Assembly (NCBI RefSeq): GCF_042643145.1
Contig: NZ_JBHRSA010000055.1
Span: forward strand, 1 to 45,781
From: Virgibacillus_O xinjiangensis
Lineage (GTDB): Bacteria; Bacillota; Bacilli; Bacillales; Amphibacillaceae
Direction of reading: 5' to 3'
Length of the DNA: 45,781 nucleotides
In this document: piece by piece, positions 31,919-41,384 of the stretch
How positions within the stretch are numbered: position 1 is the stretch's first letter
Layout: the number at the start of each line of letters is the position of its first letter
Position numbers and translations under genes: made by a program
Notes under the pieces: model-generated
What the model was told of the DNA's origin: nothing
The model's database searches: none
What the model saw: the letters and a program-made list of their open reading frames with translations, nothing else

Positions 31919-32896
31919 TCACCTGCTTTCCTGAAATGACTCTATTAATTGTTGGATAAAACTTTCCTTATTGGCAGTTTTGTCCATTTTGCAGGCCCCG
32001 ATAAGTGAACCACCGACAGGAGGCAGGGCCGGATCAGTCCATTGGATCTCCTGTCTGTCTTCCAACAGCTTTTGAACTTTAGGCACCATCACAGCTTTGT
32101 CGGAAAAAATTCCGCCTGCCAGTACAACCGGAACCCTTTCACCCCAAGCAAACAACCTCTCAAGGAGCACCCGTATATTCCGGGCAATTTCCAAAGCTGC
32201 CTGATCAAGGATCCCTTCTGCGGCAGGGTCACCCTGCTTATAGGCATGGAAGACAATTCTGGCAGAAGAAGCTATTGCATCATTTGGTTGAGCTGCCCCG
32301 TACACCTTGTTGATCAGCTGCTGTGGCTCAGCCGCTTCGAAGTGATCATAAAGCAAGGGAAGAATCATCGTTTCCTGCCCCCTGCCGTCACAAGACTTCA
32401 GGGCTGCCAGCAGACCCTGCCGACCAATATCAAAGCCGCTCCCTTCATCCCCCAGCAAATAACCCCAGCCACTGACACGATCACTCTGCCCACAGCTGTT
32501 CAGGCCATAGGCGATTGATCCGGTACCGGCAATCTGCACAATGCCGGGGGTGCCGAACGTTCCCGAATACAAAGCATTCATAATGTCAGGCTGGACCTGC
32601 ACAGCCGTCGCCTCCGACAGATGGGGGATGATTAATTCTTCCACAAGTTTCTGATTTGCTTCATGTGCCGTACCGGCCACTCCGGCAAAAACATGGGAAA
32701 CATCATGCAAGCCATTGGACAGTTGTTTTTCCAATTCAGTGAATAGCTGCTTGAACTCCCCGGCAAGTACTGTTCTTTCCATTGCATTCGGGTTCGTAGG
32801 CCCGGCCTTGGCCTGAGCTATTACGCTCCCATTTTCATCCGAAGCAGCTGCCAGTGTCTTGGTGCCGCCTCCGTCTATTCCAATCACTATGCTCAT
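31919..32896 (-). CDS. BadF/BcrA-type amino sugar kinase (MurK/NagK-like)
   Basis: A 325-aa ASKHA-fold kinase of the BadF/BcrA/BcrD/HgdC family. The phosphate-1 loop is GIDGGGTKT near the N-terminus; later blocks are AGVAGTAHEAN, GIVQIAGTGSIAYG, GWGYLLGDEGSGFDIG and VVLAGGIF. MurK of Clostridium acetobutylicum, from the same family, phosphorylates both MurNAc and GlcNAc at O6. Together with murQ, murR and an ABC importer here, a MurK-type role is likely. The ATG at 32896 has GAGG 9 nt upstream; an ATG three codons earlier overlaps it. It is the first gene of the murK-murR transcript, behind a TATAAT box with a weak -35. Confidence 0.85.
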   Translation of the reverse strand: MSIVIGIDGGGTKTLAAASDENGSVIAQAKAGPTNPNAMERTVLAGEFKQLFTELEKQLSNGLHDVSHVFAGVAGTAHEANQKLVEELIIPHLSEATAVQVQPDIMNALYSGTFGTPGIVQIAGTGSIAYGLNSCGQSDRVSGWGYLLGDEGSGFDIGRQGLLAALKSCDGRGQETMILPLLYDHFEAAEPQQLINKVYGAAQPNDAIASSARIVFHAYKQGDPAAEGILDQAALEIARNIRVLLERLFAWGERVPVVLAGGIFSDKAVMVPKVQKLLEDRQEIQWTDPALPPVGGSLIGACKMDKTANKESFIQQLIESFQESR

Positions 32897-32983
32897 TGAT
32901 CTCATCCTCTATCCATGCCGTTACATTATTTAGATTATATAATATTCTCTCACACTACAAGAGTAAATGACATTTATTTTCAA

Positions 32984-33013
32984 GAAAAAAAGCTCTGCCC
33001 TACGGCAAAGCTC
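32984..33013 (-). terminator. Terminator after the flavodoxin gene
   Basis: AGCTTTGCC pairs with GGCAGAGCT around a short loop and leads into seven Ts on the minus strand. Confidence 0.75.
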
Positions 33014-33015
33014 TG

Positions 33016-33483
33016 TTAAATGGGATGCGATTTCTGCAGAATTTTCTCCATCATCGCCTCAGCGAACATTCTGCAGCTTTTCTCATCTTCCTTGTCGGGC
33101 TCGAGATCCACTTTCAGCCGCTGGGAAAGCACTTCTGCTCCGAGCGCCTCCAGACGGTCTGCCATTAAATCCACTGCTCCACCGTACGTATCATAAAAGG
33201 AATCCGCCGAGCCGAACACACCCATTACCACTCCGTTTATATCCACTTCTTCTATATCTTCATAGAAATCCTCCACTTCGTACGGCAGCTCTCCATCATC
33301 CCATGTATAGGTACCGATCAGGACAGCATCATACGCAAGGACTTCTTTCTCATCAATTGGGTCGAATTCAAAGGATTTGACCACTATGTCATACTGTTTG
33401 CTTTGCAGGAAATCCTTGATTATTTCCATGACCTGTTCCGTATTGCCAGTGTTGCTTGCATATAACATCAGAATTCTGCTCAC
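33016..33483 (-). CDS. Flavodoxin, iron-regulated (YkuN/YkuP type)
   Basis: A 155-aa flavodoxin with the FMN phosphate loop YASNTGNTEQ (about 8-17), the GTYTWDDGELP loop and GVFGSADSFYDTYGGAVD near the second flavin contact. It transfers low-potential electrons in place of ferredoxin when iron is scarce. A perfect 25-bp Fur palindrome covers its promoter, as known for ykuNOP of B. subtilis. The start is a GTG at 33483 with AAGGTGG 8 nt upstream; an earlier GTG lies inside that RBS. Confidence 0.93.
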   Translation of the reverse strand: MSRILMLYASNTGNTEQVMEIIKDFLQSKQYDIVVKSFEFDPIDEKEVLAYDAVLIGTYTWDDGELPYEVEDFYEDIEEVDINGVVMGVFGSADSFYDTYGGAVDLMADRLEALGAEVLSQRLKVDLEPDKEDEKSCRMFAEAMMEKILQKSHPI

Positions 33484-33525
33484 TACTGACACCACCTTAT
33501 TACTAGTTAGTATATGTTAATTTTA

Positions 33526-33550
33526 ATTGAAAATGATTATCATTTTCAAT
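33526..33550. promoter_or_regulatory. Fur box over the flavodoxin promoter
   Basis: A perfect 25-bp palindrome with a one-base centre. Its core, GAAAATGATTATCATTTTC, closely matches the Bacillus Fur box (7-1-7, TGATAATNATTATCA). A TATACT -10 lies immediately downstream at 33514-33509. Confidence 0.88.
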
Positions 33551-33608
33551 ATTTTCTTGAGATCGTTTTCTCTTTTTGTCCGTTTTGTGTCAACCCTCCG
33601 GCCAATAC

Positions 33609-33636
33609 AAAAAGGGAACCACCGCTCGGTTCCCTT
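33609..33636 (-). terminator. Terminator after the FtsW/RodA gene
   Basis: AAGGGAACC pairs with GGTTCCCTT, followed by five Ts on the minus strand. Confidence 0.8.
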
Positions 33637-33656
33637 CTAAACATCTTGTATTTCAT

Positions 33657-34811
33657 CTATGATTGAGCTCTTTCTAGGAGCTGGTTGGACTGAAGTGATA
33701 TGTTCATGAGAACACCTAGGCTGATCAACGTGATGACCATCGAGGATCCTCCATAGCTGATCAGCGGCAATGTGATGCCTGTAATTGGCATCATGCCAGA
33801 AATTGCCCCCATGTTGAGGATTGCCTGGAACGTTATTTGCACCACCAACCCAAATGCGAGCAGTCTGCCGAAATGACTGGGGGCTTGCTTGAAGATTTGG
33901 AAGCCTTTCAACAGGAAGAGCAAATACATCCCAATAACAAGCAGCAGACCAAAAACCCCCAATTCTTCGAGAATGATGGACAGGATGAAGTCGGTATGAG
34001 CTTCCGGGAGGTACCCCAGTTTTTGAATGCTGTTTCCAAGGCCTTCACCAGAAAATCCCGATGTTCCTATAGCCAGATAGGAGTTCACCAGCTGGAATCC
34101 ATTTCCGTCAGGGTCTGCAAAAGGATTCATGAAGGAAGTGATCCGTTCCAGACGGTAATCAGCGGAAAACGCCAAATAAGACATTCCACTTCCTGCCACA
34201 AGGGCAAGACCGCCAAGATGGATGAACTTTGCCCCGGAGACAAGCAGTATCCCTCCGCAGGCAATAACGATGGATATGCCTGTGCCAAGATCTGGCTGGG
34301 CAAGTATTAGAAAGAAGATAAAGGCAAGCATGATCAATGGCGGCAGGAAACCATTCCGGAAATCTTCAATATAATCCTGTTTCTTGCTGTAAACCCTGGC
34401 AAAATAAAGAACCATGACAACTTTCGCTATTTCTGAAGGCTGGAAAACCAGTGGCCCGATTCCCAGCCATCTCGTGGAATAATTCCTTTCCACTCCAATT
34501 CCGGGCACAAGCACCAAGAAAAGAAGGAGAATCGTGATCCCGACGAACAATGCAATAAATTTCCCGTACAACTGATAGGGGATAAAGCTGACGATGGTAA
34601 ACAGCAGCAGGCCGAGCACCGTCCAGATCAACTGTTTTGAAAAGAAATGGGAAGCATCCCCATACTCCAATGCTGCAAACACAAAACTTGCACTATAAAC
34701 CATCATTACTCCAAAAGCGAGCATAGATAGAATCAGCATCAACAGCCCCGTATCCACATTCCTCAGCATTCTCCGCACAACTTCCACCTTCTTCCCGGCA
34801 TTATTACCCAT
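33657..34811 (-). CDS. SEDS-family peptidoglycan polymerase (FtsW/RodA/SpoVE)
   Basis: A 384-aa polytopic SEDS protein with about ten transmembrane segments. Signatures include MMVYSASF in helix 1, RWLGIGPLVFQPSEIAKV, AQPDLGTGISIV (with the catalytic Asp region), EAHTDFILSIILEELG and the terminal TLPLISYGGSSM. SEDS proteins polymerise glycan strands from lipid II alongside a class B PBP. The end motif and size fit FtsW or SpoVE rather better than RodA, but the neighbours do not settle it. The ATG at 34811 has only a weak RBS; a GTG at 34778 behind AAGGTGG is an alternative start. Confidence 0.9.
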   Translation of the reverse strand: MGNNAGKKVEVVRRMLRNVDTGLLMLILSMLAFGVMMVYSASFVFAALEYGDASHFFSKQLIWTVLGLLLFTIVSFIPYQLYGKFIALFVGITILLLFLVLVPGIGVERNYSTRWLGIGPLVFQPSEIAKVVMVLYFARVYSKKQDYIEDFRNGFLPPLIMLAFIFFLILAQPDLGTGISIVIACGGILLVSGAKFIHLGGLALVAGSGMSYLAFSADYRLERITSFMNPFADPDGNGFQLVNSYLAIGTSGFSGEGLGNSIQKLGYLPEAHTDFILSIILEELGVFGLLLVIGMYLLFLLKGFQIFKQAPSHFGRLLAFGLVVQITFQAILNMGAISGMMPITGITLPLISYGGSSMVITLISLGVLMNISLQSNQLLERAQS

Positions 34812-35081
34812 ACTTTACCATAAATAGGAAGATACCGGGGAAAACTTTTATGAGATGAAAAAAATCATGGCGGGACAGTAGATAAACATATACAATCAGC
34901 CAGAAAGTGCATCACCCATCTACTTCCCGGTTTACGAAGGGACGTTCAAGGCAATATTTTTCTAAAGGGCTCTTTTTCGGTTGCCCTGCCTGTAAAAGTA
35001 TGAACAAATAGGAATATGGAAACCTAGAAAAAAGCTGTAATATAAAGGAAAGTGCGTAAATAATAGAAAGAAGGTGCTCTA

Positions 35082-37136
35082 ATGCCAACATCCAACCGTC
35101 TCAGCCACGAGAAATCTCCCTACTTATTGCAGCATGCTGATAACCCCGTAGATTGGTATCCATGGGGAGAGGAAGCATTCCAAAAAGCAAAGAAGGAGAA
35201 CAAGCCCATCTTCCTTTCCATCGGCTATTCGACTTGTCATTGGTGTCATGTCATGGCCCATGAGAGTTTTGAGAATGAAGAAGTTGCTTCCCTTTTGAAT
35301 GAAAAATATGTATCCATCAAAGTGGACCGTGAGGAGCGTCCAGATGTGGACTCCGTATATATGAAGGTTTGCCAGATGATGACGGGCCATGGCGGCTGGC
35401 CGCTGACGATCTTCATGACACCGGATCAAGTGCCGTTCTATGCCGGCACGTATTTTCCGAAAGAGAGCAAATATGGCCGTCCGGGAATCATGGATGCATT
35501 GAGGCAGCTTCATGAAAGGTACTCCAAGGATCCGGATCATATTGAAGAAGTGACAACCAGTGTAAAAGATGCCTTGAAACGGACAATGACGGAGAAAAGC
35601 CAAAAACGGCTGTCCAAGGATATCATCGACAAAGCGTATCAGCAGCTGGTTAAAAACTCCGATTTTGCCTACGGCGGGTTCGGCGAAGCACCAAAATTCC
35701 CAATGCCGCAGAATCTGCTGTTCCTGCTGAGGCATTATCACTTCACCGGTGAGACAGCTGCATTGAAGATTGCAGAAAGCACCTTGCAGTCGATGGCACA
35801 GGGAGGCATCTACGACCATATCGGTTTCGGATTTGCCAGATACTCTACCGACGAGAAATGGCTGGTCCCCCATTTTGAAAAAATGCTCTATGATAATGCC
35901 CTGCTGCTGGCTGCCTATACGGAATGCTGGCAGATTACCGGGAACCCTTCCTATAAAAAAATAGCGGAAGAAATCATCACGTTCATCCAGCGGGAAATGA
36001 CTGGCGAAGAAGGAGCCTTATACTCGGCCATCGATGCTGATTCAGAAGGTGTGGAAGGAAAATATTATGTGTGGAGTTTTGAAGAAATTTACGAAGTGCT
36101 TGATGAAGATCTGGCCACCCTGTACGCGAGAACCTATAACATCCGGCCGCAGGGCAACTTTGAAGGCAAGAATATTCCCAACCTGATTGGCAGGGACTTC
36201 AGGGAACAGGCAAGCGCCAGCGGACTGTCCGTAGATGAACTGCAGCAACAGTTGGACAGGGCACGGAAGCAGCTGTTGGAAGCAAGGGAAAAGCGCGTAT
36301 ATCCACATGTCGATGATAAAGTCCTCAGTGGCTGGAATAGCATGATGATTGCTGCACTTGCCAAGGCAGGAAAAGCCTTCGGGAACCGGGAGTACACCAA
36401 AATGGCCGAAAAGGCCCTCACGTTTGTCGAGGAAAAATTATTTGAAGGCAAGCGCCTGATGGCCCGTCACCGTGATGGTGAAACCAAATATAAAGCATAT
36501 ATTGATGACTATGCCTTCCTGTTGTGGGGATATATCGAAATGTATGAAGCGACTTTTTCTGCTGATTACCTCAATAAGGCGGGGAAATTAGCGGCACAGA
36601 TGATTGAATTGTTCTGGGATGAGGATAACGGAGGCTTTTATTTCAGCGGCAAGGATGGCGAGCGGCTGATTACTGAAGATAAGGAAATCTATGACGGGGC
36701 AATCCCATCCGGCAATAGCGTTGCTGCTGTCATGCTGACACGCCTCGGGCACCTGACCGGCGAAACCGATTTTCTCGATAAAGCTGATATCATGTCTTCC
36801 ACCTTTTATGAGGATATCAGCCGGATGCCACCGGCCAGTCCTTATTTCCTACAGAGTCTGCAGCTCACCGAAAACCCGGTCAAGGAAGTGGTCATTCTCG
36901 GAAAAGAAGATGACAAGGATCGTACAGAATTGGTGGAGCGGCTGCAGGAACGCTTCCTTCCCCATGTCCTGCTGCTTGCAGCGGAAGATACGGATCAGCT
37001 GGCAAAGGCTGCCCCGTTCACTGCAGATTACAAGACGATCGACGGGCAGACGACCGTCTATATCTGTGAGAACTTCTCCTGCCAGCAGCCAACGACCGAC
37101 CTGGAACAAGCACTCGAACAAATTATAAAGCAATAA
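35082..37136 (+). CDS. yyaL: YyaL-like thioredoxin-fold/six-hairpin protein
   Basis: A 684-aa protein of the YyaL/DUF255 family (human SPATA20 relatives). The N-terminal thioredoxin-like domain (about 1-165) contains STCHWCHVMAHESF with a CxxC pair, VDREERPD and GGWPLTIFMTP. The rest is a six-hairpin glycosidase-like alpha barrel containing HFEKMLYDNA and YDDYAFLLWGY-like repeats, ending in a small alpha/beta tail. The molecular function is not established. AAGGTG precedes the ATG. It appears monocistronic; the 270-nt gap upstream, facing away from the FtsW-type gene, holds no other feature I can support. Confidence 0.9.
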   Translation: MPTSNRLSHEKSPYLLQHADNPVDWYPWGEEAFQKAKKENKPIFLSIGYSTCHWCHVMAHESFENEEVASLLNEKYVSIKVDREERPDVDSVYMKVCQMMTGHGGWPLTIFMTPDQVPFYAGTYFPKESKYGRPGIMDALRQLHERYSKDPDHIEEVTTSVKDALKRTMTEKSQKRLSKDIIDKAYQQLVKNSDFAYGGFGEAPKFPMPQNLLFLLRHYHFTGETAALKIAESTLQSMAQGGIYDHIGFGFARYSTDEKWLVPHFEKMLYDNALLLAAYTECWQITGNPSYKKIAEEIITFIQREMTGEEGALYSAIDADSEGVEGKYYVWSFEEIYEVLDEDLATLYARTYNIRPQGNFEGKNIPNLIGRDFREQASASGLSVDELQQQLDRARKQLLEAREKRVYPHVDDKVLSGWNSMMIAALAKAGKAFGNREYTKMAEKALTFVEEKLFEGKRLMARHRDGETKYKAYIDDYAFLLWGYIEMYEATFSADYLNKAGKLAAQMIELFWDEDNGGFYFSGKDGERLITEDKEIYDGAIPSGNSVAAVMLTRLGHLTGETDFLDKADIMSSTFYEDISRMPPASPYFLQSLQLTENPVKEVVILGKEDDKDRTELVERLQERFLPHVLLLAAEDTDQLAKAAPFTADYKTIDGQTTVYICENFSCQQPTTDLEQALEQIIKQ

Positions 37137-37176
37137 AAAACAGGATGTCTCCCTTATTGTGGGGACACCCTGTTTT
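37137..37176 (+). terminator. Bidirectional terminator between yyaL and the Tad cluster
   Basis: AAAACAGG-TGTC-CCC pairs with GGG-GACA-CCTGTTTT (single mismatches); T runs occur on both strands, so it can also end the leftward Tad transcript. Confidence 0.8.
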
Positions 37177-37298
37177 CCTTTTGCACTTTTTGCGGTTTTT
37201 CATTCTGAGCAATCTTTGCTGCCATATGCACCCTACCAGCGTAGTGTACTTTCCGCAGCGGGATGTATCGTCACAACAATCGCTTAACAGCCACAATT

Positions 37299-38216
37299 TT
37301 AAAATGCATCCATGAACTGCAGAACTGCCGGTCCGAGTAGAATAATGAACAATGTAGGGAAAATGAACATAACCAGCGGGAACATCATCTTGATTGGCGC
37401 CTTCATCGCGGCTTCCTCCGCACGCTGACGGCGCCTCTCGCGGATATCCTCTGTCTGGACGCGGAGGACAGATACCATCCCAATTCCGAGTTTCTCCGCC
37501 TGGATGATATTGAAAATCAGGGAACGAAGGTCGTCGGATGCCAGGCGGTCATTAATGGCAGACAGGGCTTCCTTCCTCGTACTTCCGAGGCGCATTTCTT
37601 CCAGGGAAACCTTGAATTCCTTCACAACTTCTCCCTTTTTCTTGGAGACTACCTGGCTTAAGGCGGCATCGAAACCGAGTCCAGCTTCCAGACTGATTGT
37701 CAATAGATCCAAGATATCCGGTAATTCCCGCCCTGCCAGTTCACTGCGTTTCTTAATGGTCTTTTTCAAGTACATCTTCGGAAGCATCGTCGCTAAGACG
37801 ACACCGATGATGACAGCCATCGATATAGTGAAGAATCCTAGACCGGCAAGCCAGCCGATCAACAATGCAAACAGCGGCAGTCCCAGCAGCAGACCTGATT
37901 GAACAAGCTTGAATTCCACCGGACTCAGACCGAACGGCTGGCCGGCCTGCATCAACAATGTTTCAATTTTTGCGGCCTCTTCTTTCCCCAGCCTCTTATT
38001 ATATTTGATTTTGAAGGAATCCAGAGTGGGCCCGATGACTCGTTCGAAGAAGGATCTGTCATCCTCTTCCATTCCCCCTGCTTCTGCGGCCGCCGGCTGA
38101 GAAAAATAGGCTTGTATCCGTTTTTGGATATGTGCCATCTTTTCCTCTCTCATGCCGAATAATGCAAAAGATAACAGGCTGACAAAGATGAAAAAGCTGC
38201 TGTACAAAACCGCCAT
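37299..38216 (-). CDS. tadC: Tad pilus inner-membrane protein TadC
   Basis: A 305-aa type II secretion F-domain membrane protein. It has an N-terminal membrane segment, two central hydrophobic helices (about 105-150), the F domain with ELPDILDLLTISLEAGLGFDAAL and RLGSTRKEAL, and a C-terminal membrane helix. TadC works with TadB as the platform of the Tad/Flp pilus. GAGGTG precedes the ATG; the gene begins 3 nt after tadB and is the last of the cluster. Confidence 0.92.
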   Translation of the reverse strand: MAVLYSSFFIFVSLLSFALFGMREEKMAHIQKRIQAYFSQPAAAEAGGMEEDDRSFFERVIGPTLDSFKIKYNKRLGKEEAAKIETLLMQAGQPFGLSPVEFKLVQSGLLLGLPLFALLIGWLAGLGFFTISMAVIIGVVLATMLPKMYLKKTIKKRSELAGRELPDILDLLTISLEAGLGFDAALSQVVSKKKGEVVKEFKVSLEEMRLGSTRKEALSAINDRLASDDLRSLIFNIIQAEKLGIGMVSVLRVQTEDIRERRRQRAEEAAMKAPIKMMFPLVMFIFPTLFIILLGPAVLQFMDAF

Positions 38217-38219
38217 TTG

Positions 38220-39146
38220 CTACACCTCAATTGTTGTTATTTTACGTATCAGTACAAAACCGATAATGCCGCCAATCAGCCCGACACCGAGCATGAAGAG
38301 GCCAATCGGATTGGTGAATAATGAACTAATGTATTCTGGGTTGATCAGAAAAATGACAAATCCCAGACCCACCGGCAGCAGGCTGATGATCATACCGGAT
38401 AACCTGCCCTGTGCGGTCAAAGTTTTTATCTGGTTTTGGATTTTGCCCCTCTCCCGGATGGTTTCCACAATCTTATTCAGGAGATAGGCCAAGTTCCCTC
38501 CGACCTGGCGTTGGATAATGACAGCTTCCACCATCAGGCCCAAATCTTCACTGGGCATACGCTCTTTCCATTCCAGTAGGGCTTCCTCCATAGATGCACC
38601 GTAACGCATTTTCTTCAACACCAGTTCTACTTCCTCTTTCAACGGAGAAAAGGATTCCTCTGCAACCATTGCCAGCGACTGAGGGAGACTGAATCCGGCC
38701 CTGAGGGCTCCAACCATCGAAGTAATCATACCGGGTAACGCCTGGTTGAACTGTTCCACTCTGATTCTCTGCTTCCGTTTGAGCCAGAATTTCGGGATCA
38801 TATACCCGATCGGCACACCCAGGGCAGAAAAGAGAAGGTTACCCGTAATCAGATGAAGAAGCCCTGCCAGAAACACAGCCGCCATCCACTGAAAGGCAAT
38901 GAATTCCTCCGGCTTTACCGGAATCCCAGCCGTACTCAATTCCTGCTCCAGGTTGTTCTTCTTCTTGCTTTTCTTTTTATTTTTGGTCAGCAGCAAGGTG
39001 AGTTTGCGGTTCGCTTCCTTCAAGCCGTCTTTCAAAGTGACTTTATTTTTGTCGGTTGTCGGCTCTCTCCTCTTCACAGAGACTGCAACAGTGAGAAATA
39101 AGAAGAAGATGGTCAAGAACAACGAGGAAAACAGGATGAGTTTCAT
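38220..39146 (-). CDS. tadB: Tad pilus inner-membrane protein TadB
   Basis: A 308-aa type II secretion F-domain protein. The F domain includes FNQALPGMITSMVGALRAGFSLPQSL and the later RQVGGNLAYLLNKIVETIRER, with membrane helices at the N-terminus, middle (about 90-130) and C-terminus. It pairs with TadC to form the membrane platform onto which the TadA ATPase docks. It lies 6 nt after tadA and 3 nt before tadC. Confidence 0.92.
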   Translation of the reverse strand: MKLILFSSLFLTIFFLFLTVAVSVKRREPTTDKNKVTLKDGLKEANRKLTLLLTKNKKKSKKKNNLEQELSTAGIPVKPEEFIAFQWMAAVFLAGLLHLITGNLLFSALGVPIGYMIPKFWLKRKQRIRVEQFNQALPGMITSMVGALRAGFSLPQSLAMVAEESFSPLKEEVELVLKKMRYGASMEEALLEWKERMPSEDLGLMVEAVIIQRQVGGNLAYLLNKIVETIRERGKIQNQIKTLTAQGRLSGMIISLLPVGLGFVIFLINPEYISSLFTNPIGLFMLGVGLIGGIIGFVLIRKITTIEV

Positions 39147-39152
39147 AGGTTT

Positions 39153-40553
39153 CTACACTTCCTTTTCAGAGAATATCGATGCAGGCAGATGGATGCCCTG
39201 GTTGACCATCCGGTCATAGAATTTCGGCCGGATTCCTGTAGGAACGAGTTTGCCGATGATTTTTCCATTTTCATCCACACCGGACTGTTGAAAGGTAAAG
39301 ATATCCTGGAGAACGATGACGTCTCCTTCAAGCCCCTGTACTTCGGTAATATTGGTGATTCTCCTCGTACCATCCTTCAGCCTTGACTGCTGGATGATGA
39401 CATCAAGAGCCCCGGCGATCTGATCACGGATTGCTTTGATCGGCAGTTCCATTCCCGCCATCAGCACCATCGTCTCCAACCTGGCAACCATATCCCGCGG
39501 GCTATTGGAGTGGCCGGTCGCGAGCGAGCCATCATGACCGGTATTCATGGCCTGAAGCATGTCCAGTGCTTCCCCGCTTCGGACCTCACCGATCACGATA
39601 CGGTCGGGACGCATACGGAGAGAGTTCTTTACCAAGTCACGAATGGCAATGGCACCGTTTCCTTCAATGTTGGCAGGCCTTGTCTCCAGGGAGACCACAT
39701 GGTCCTGGCCAAGCTGCAGCTCCGCGGCATCCTCGATGGTGACAATCCGGTCTTTGTTGGAGATGAATGAGGAGAGCACATTCAAAGTGGTCGTCTTACC
39801 GGAACCAGTTCCCCCGCTGACGAAGATGTTCAGCTTTGCTTCTACACAGGCCTTGATAAACGCAGCCATTTCCTCCGTCAACGTGCCGAAACGGACGAGA
39901 TCATGGATGGTAAATGGATCTTTGGAAAACTTACGGATGGTAATTGTAGGGCCGCCTAATGCTAGTGGGGGGATGATTGCATTTACCCGGGAGCCATCCT
40001 GCAGACGTGCATCCACCATCGGACTGCTCTCATCAATTCTTCTTCCCAGTGGTGCAACAATTTTTTCCAATACGGCCATCACATGGTCATTATCCCGGAA
40101 TTTAATATTGGTCAGCTCCAATTTCCCGTTGCGCTCGGCATATACCTGTTTCGGTCCGTTCACCATCACCTCGGACACGGATTCATCAAGCAGCAGAGGG
40201 TTGATCGGGCCATAGCCTGTCAGATCATTTTTGATTTCCTCTTTGAGGTTTTGCCAATCCTTGACAGAGCTGAGTCCTTCATTTTCATTGAGTATTTCCG
40301 AAATGATGGAGTCGAGATCATGTACAATCTCATCGATTTCTTCATCCTTGCGTTCCTTGAGGATATATTTGAAGATGAGATTTTTCAGCTCGATGTATTC
40401 AGTGGAAGGTTCCGGTACAGACACCGGTGCTGGATTCTCTTCCATAGGAGGAAGCACCAATGCTTCTGTGATTTCCGGCTGTAGATCCTGGACTGCCTTT
40501 TCCTGTGCCTCTGCTTCCTGACTTTTCGACTGTAATCTAGCTAATAGACTCAT
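39153..40553 (-). CDS. tadA: Tad pilus assembly ATPase TadA (CpaF)
   Basis: A 466-aa secretion ATPase of the CpaF/TadA type. The N-terminal helical part (about 50-160) precedes the RecA-like core with Walker A GGTGSGKTTTLN, the Asp box around IVTIEDAAELQL, Walker B RPDRIVIGEVRSGEALDML and the His box in GHDGSLATGHSNSP. It powers assembly (and possibly retraction) of the Flp pilus from the cytoplasmic face. The start is behind AAGGAG and overlaps the end of tadZ by 17 nt. Confidence 0.95.
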   Translation of the reverse strand: MSLLARLQSKSQEAEAQEKAVQDLQPEITEALVLPPMEENPAPVSVPEPSTEYIELKNLIFKYILKERKDEEIDEIVHDLDSIISEILNENEGLSSVKDWQNLKEEIKNDLTGYGPINPLLLDESVSEVMVNGPKQVYAERNGKLELTNIKFRDNDHVMAVLEKIVAPLGRRIDESSPMVDARLQDGSRVNAIIPPLALGGPTITIRKFSKDPFTIHDLVRFGTLTEEMAAFIKACVEAKLNIFVSGGTGSGKTTTLNVLSSFISNKDRIVTIEDAAELQLGQDHVVSLETRPANIEGNGAIAIRDLVKNSLRMRPDRIVIGEVRSGEALDMLQAMNTGHDGSLATGHSNSPRDMVARLETMVLMAGMELPIKAIRDQIAGALDVIIQQSRLKDGTRRITNITEVQGLEGDVIVLQDIFTFQQSGVDENGKIIGKLVPTGIRPKFYDRMVNQGIHLPASIFSEKEV

Positions 40554-41367
40554 TCTTCATTCTCCTTCGTTTCATTCCTTTTAATGAAATCCTGCCGAGA
40601 ATTCCTCGGCCCTTATCCTTGATTTGCTGCTGCCCCGTATCAAAACCGATAATCTCAGCCAGCTTCGAAGCTTCTGCCGAAAAGGCAAGCTTCGGACTGT
40701 TCAGGACAAGAGGCTGTCCCTGGTCAAGGGAATGATCCATCTGTTTATCATCCCTTGGGAGGTAGACCGGTGTTTCTACACCTAAGAGGTCTGAAATCTC
40801 TTCTGCCCTGATGGCGGTCGGGCTGATGAATTTATTGATGACCAACAATGCCTTCTCCTTCATGCCAAGCAAATCCAATGTCTCCAACAGGAGTTTGGTA
40901 TTTTTCAAGACAGCCATCTGTGGAGTCCCGATGACAAGGATTTGATCAGCTGCTTCCAACAATCTCAGGTTAAGCTCAGTCAGCCCGGTTTGTGTATCTA
41001 CTAGGGTGATGTCACTACCATGGCTGATTTTATTCAAAGCTGCTTCAAGGAAATCAGGGGAAATGAGCTCCGCATGTTCCGGGCGCAAGGGTGCAGGCAG
41101 CAGCTTGACACTGGATGTGTGTTTCATCAAATAGGCCTGGATATTATCTATATCCTTCCGCTCCGCTGCCTCTTTGATGGTGTCGTCAGGCTGCAGATCC
41201 AAGGCCAATGCTGTATCACCGAAGGAAAGGTCTGCATCCACCACCGTAACGCTGTTATTCCTTTGAGCCAGCTGTGCTGCGAGATTGACCATGACTGCTG
41301 TTTTTCCAACACCGCCTGATGCACTGACTACCACGATTTTCTTGCCTTGCCCCTGCTCTTCTCCCAT
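40537..41367 (-). CDS. tadZ: TadZ/CpaE-like MinD-family localisation ATPase
   Basis: A 276-aa MinD/ParA-type ATPase. Its deviant Walker A reads SASGGVGKTAV; the signature lysine of the KGGVGKT form is replaced, as in some atypical TadZ proteins. VDADLSFGDTALALD is the switch region. No N-terminal receiver domain is present, unlike many CpaE/TadZ proteins. TadZ places the pilus machine at specific sites in the cell. AAGGAGG precedes the ATG at 41367; the 3' end overlaps tadA. Confidence 0.88.
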   Translation of the reverse strand: MGEEQGQGKKIVVVSASGGVGKTAVMVNLAAQLAQRNNSVTVVDADLSFGDTALALDLQPDDTIKEAAERKDIDNIQAYLMKHTSSVKLLPAPLRPEHAELISPDFLEAALNKISHGSDITLVDTQTGLTELNLRLLEAADQILVIGTPQMAVLKNTKLLLETLDLLGMKEKALLVINKFISPTAIRAEEISDLLGVETPVYLPRDDKQMDHSLDQGQPLVLNSPKLAFSAEASKLAEIIGFDTGQQQIKDKGRGILGRISLKGMKRRRMKNESIS

Positions 41368-41384
41368 TGAGTTTTCCTCCTTGC

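Noticed and set aside
37185..37290. Leftward 23-codon ORF (MAAKIAQNEK...) after tadC
   Set aside because: Weak RBS, runs into the bidirectional terminator, no resemblance to known proteins.
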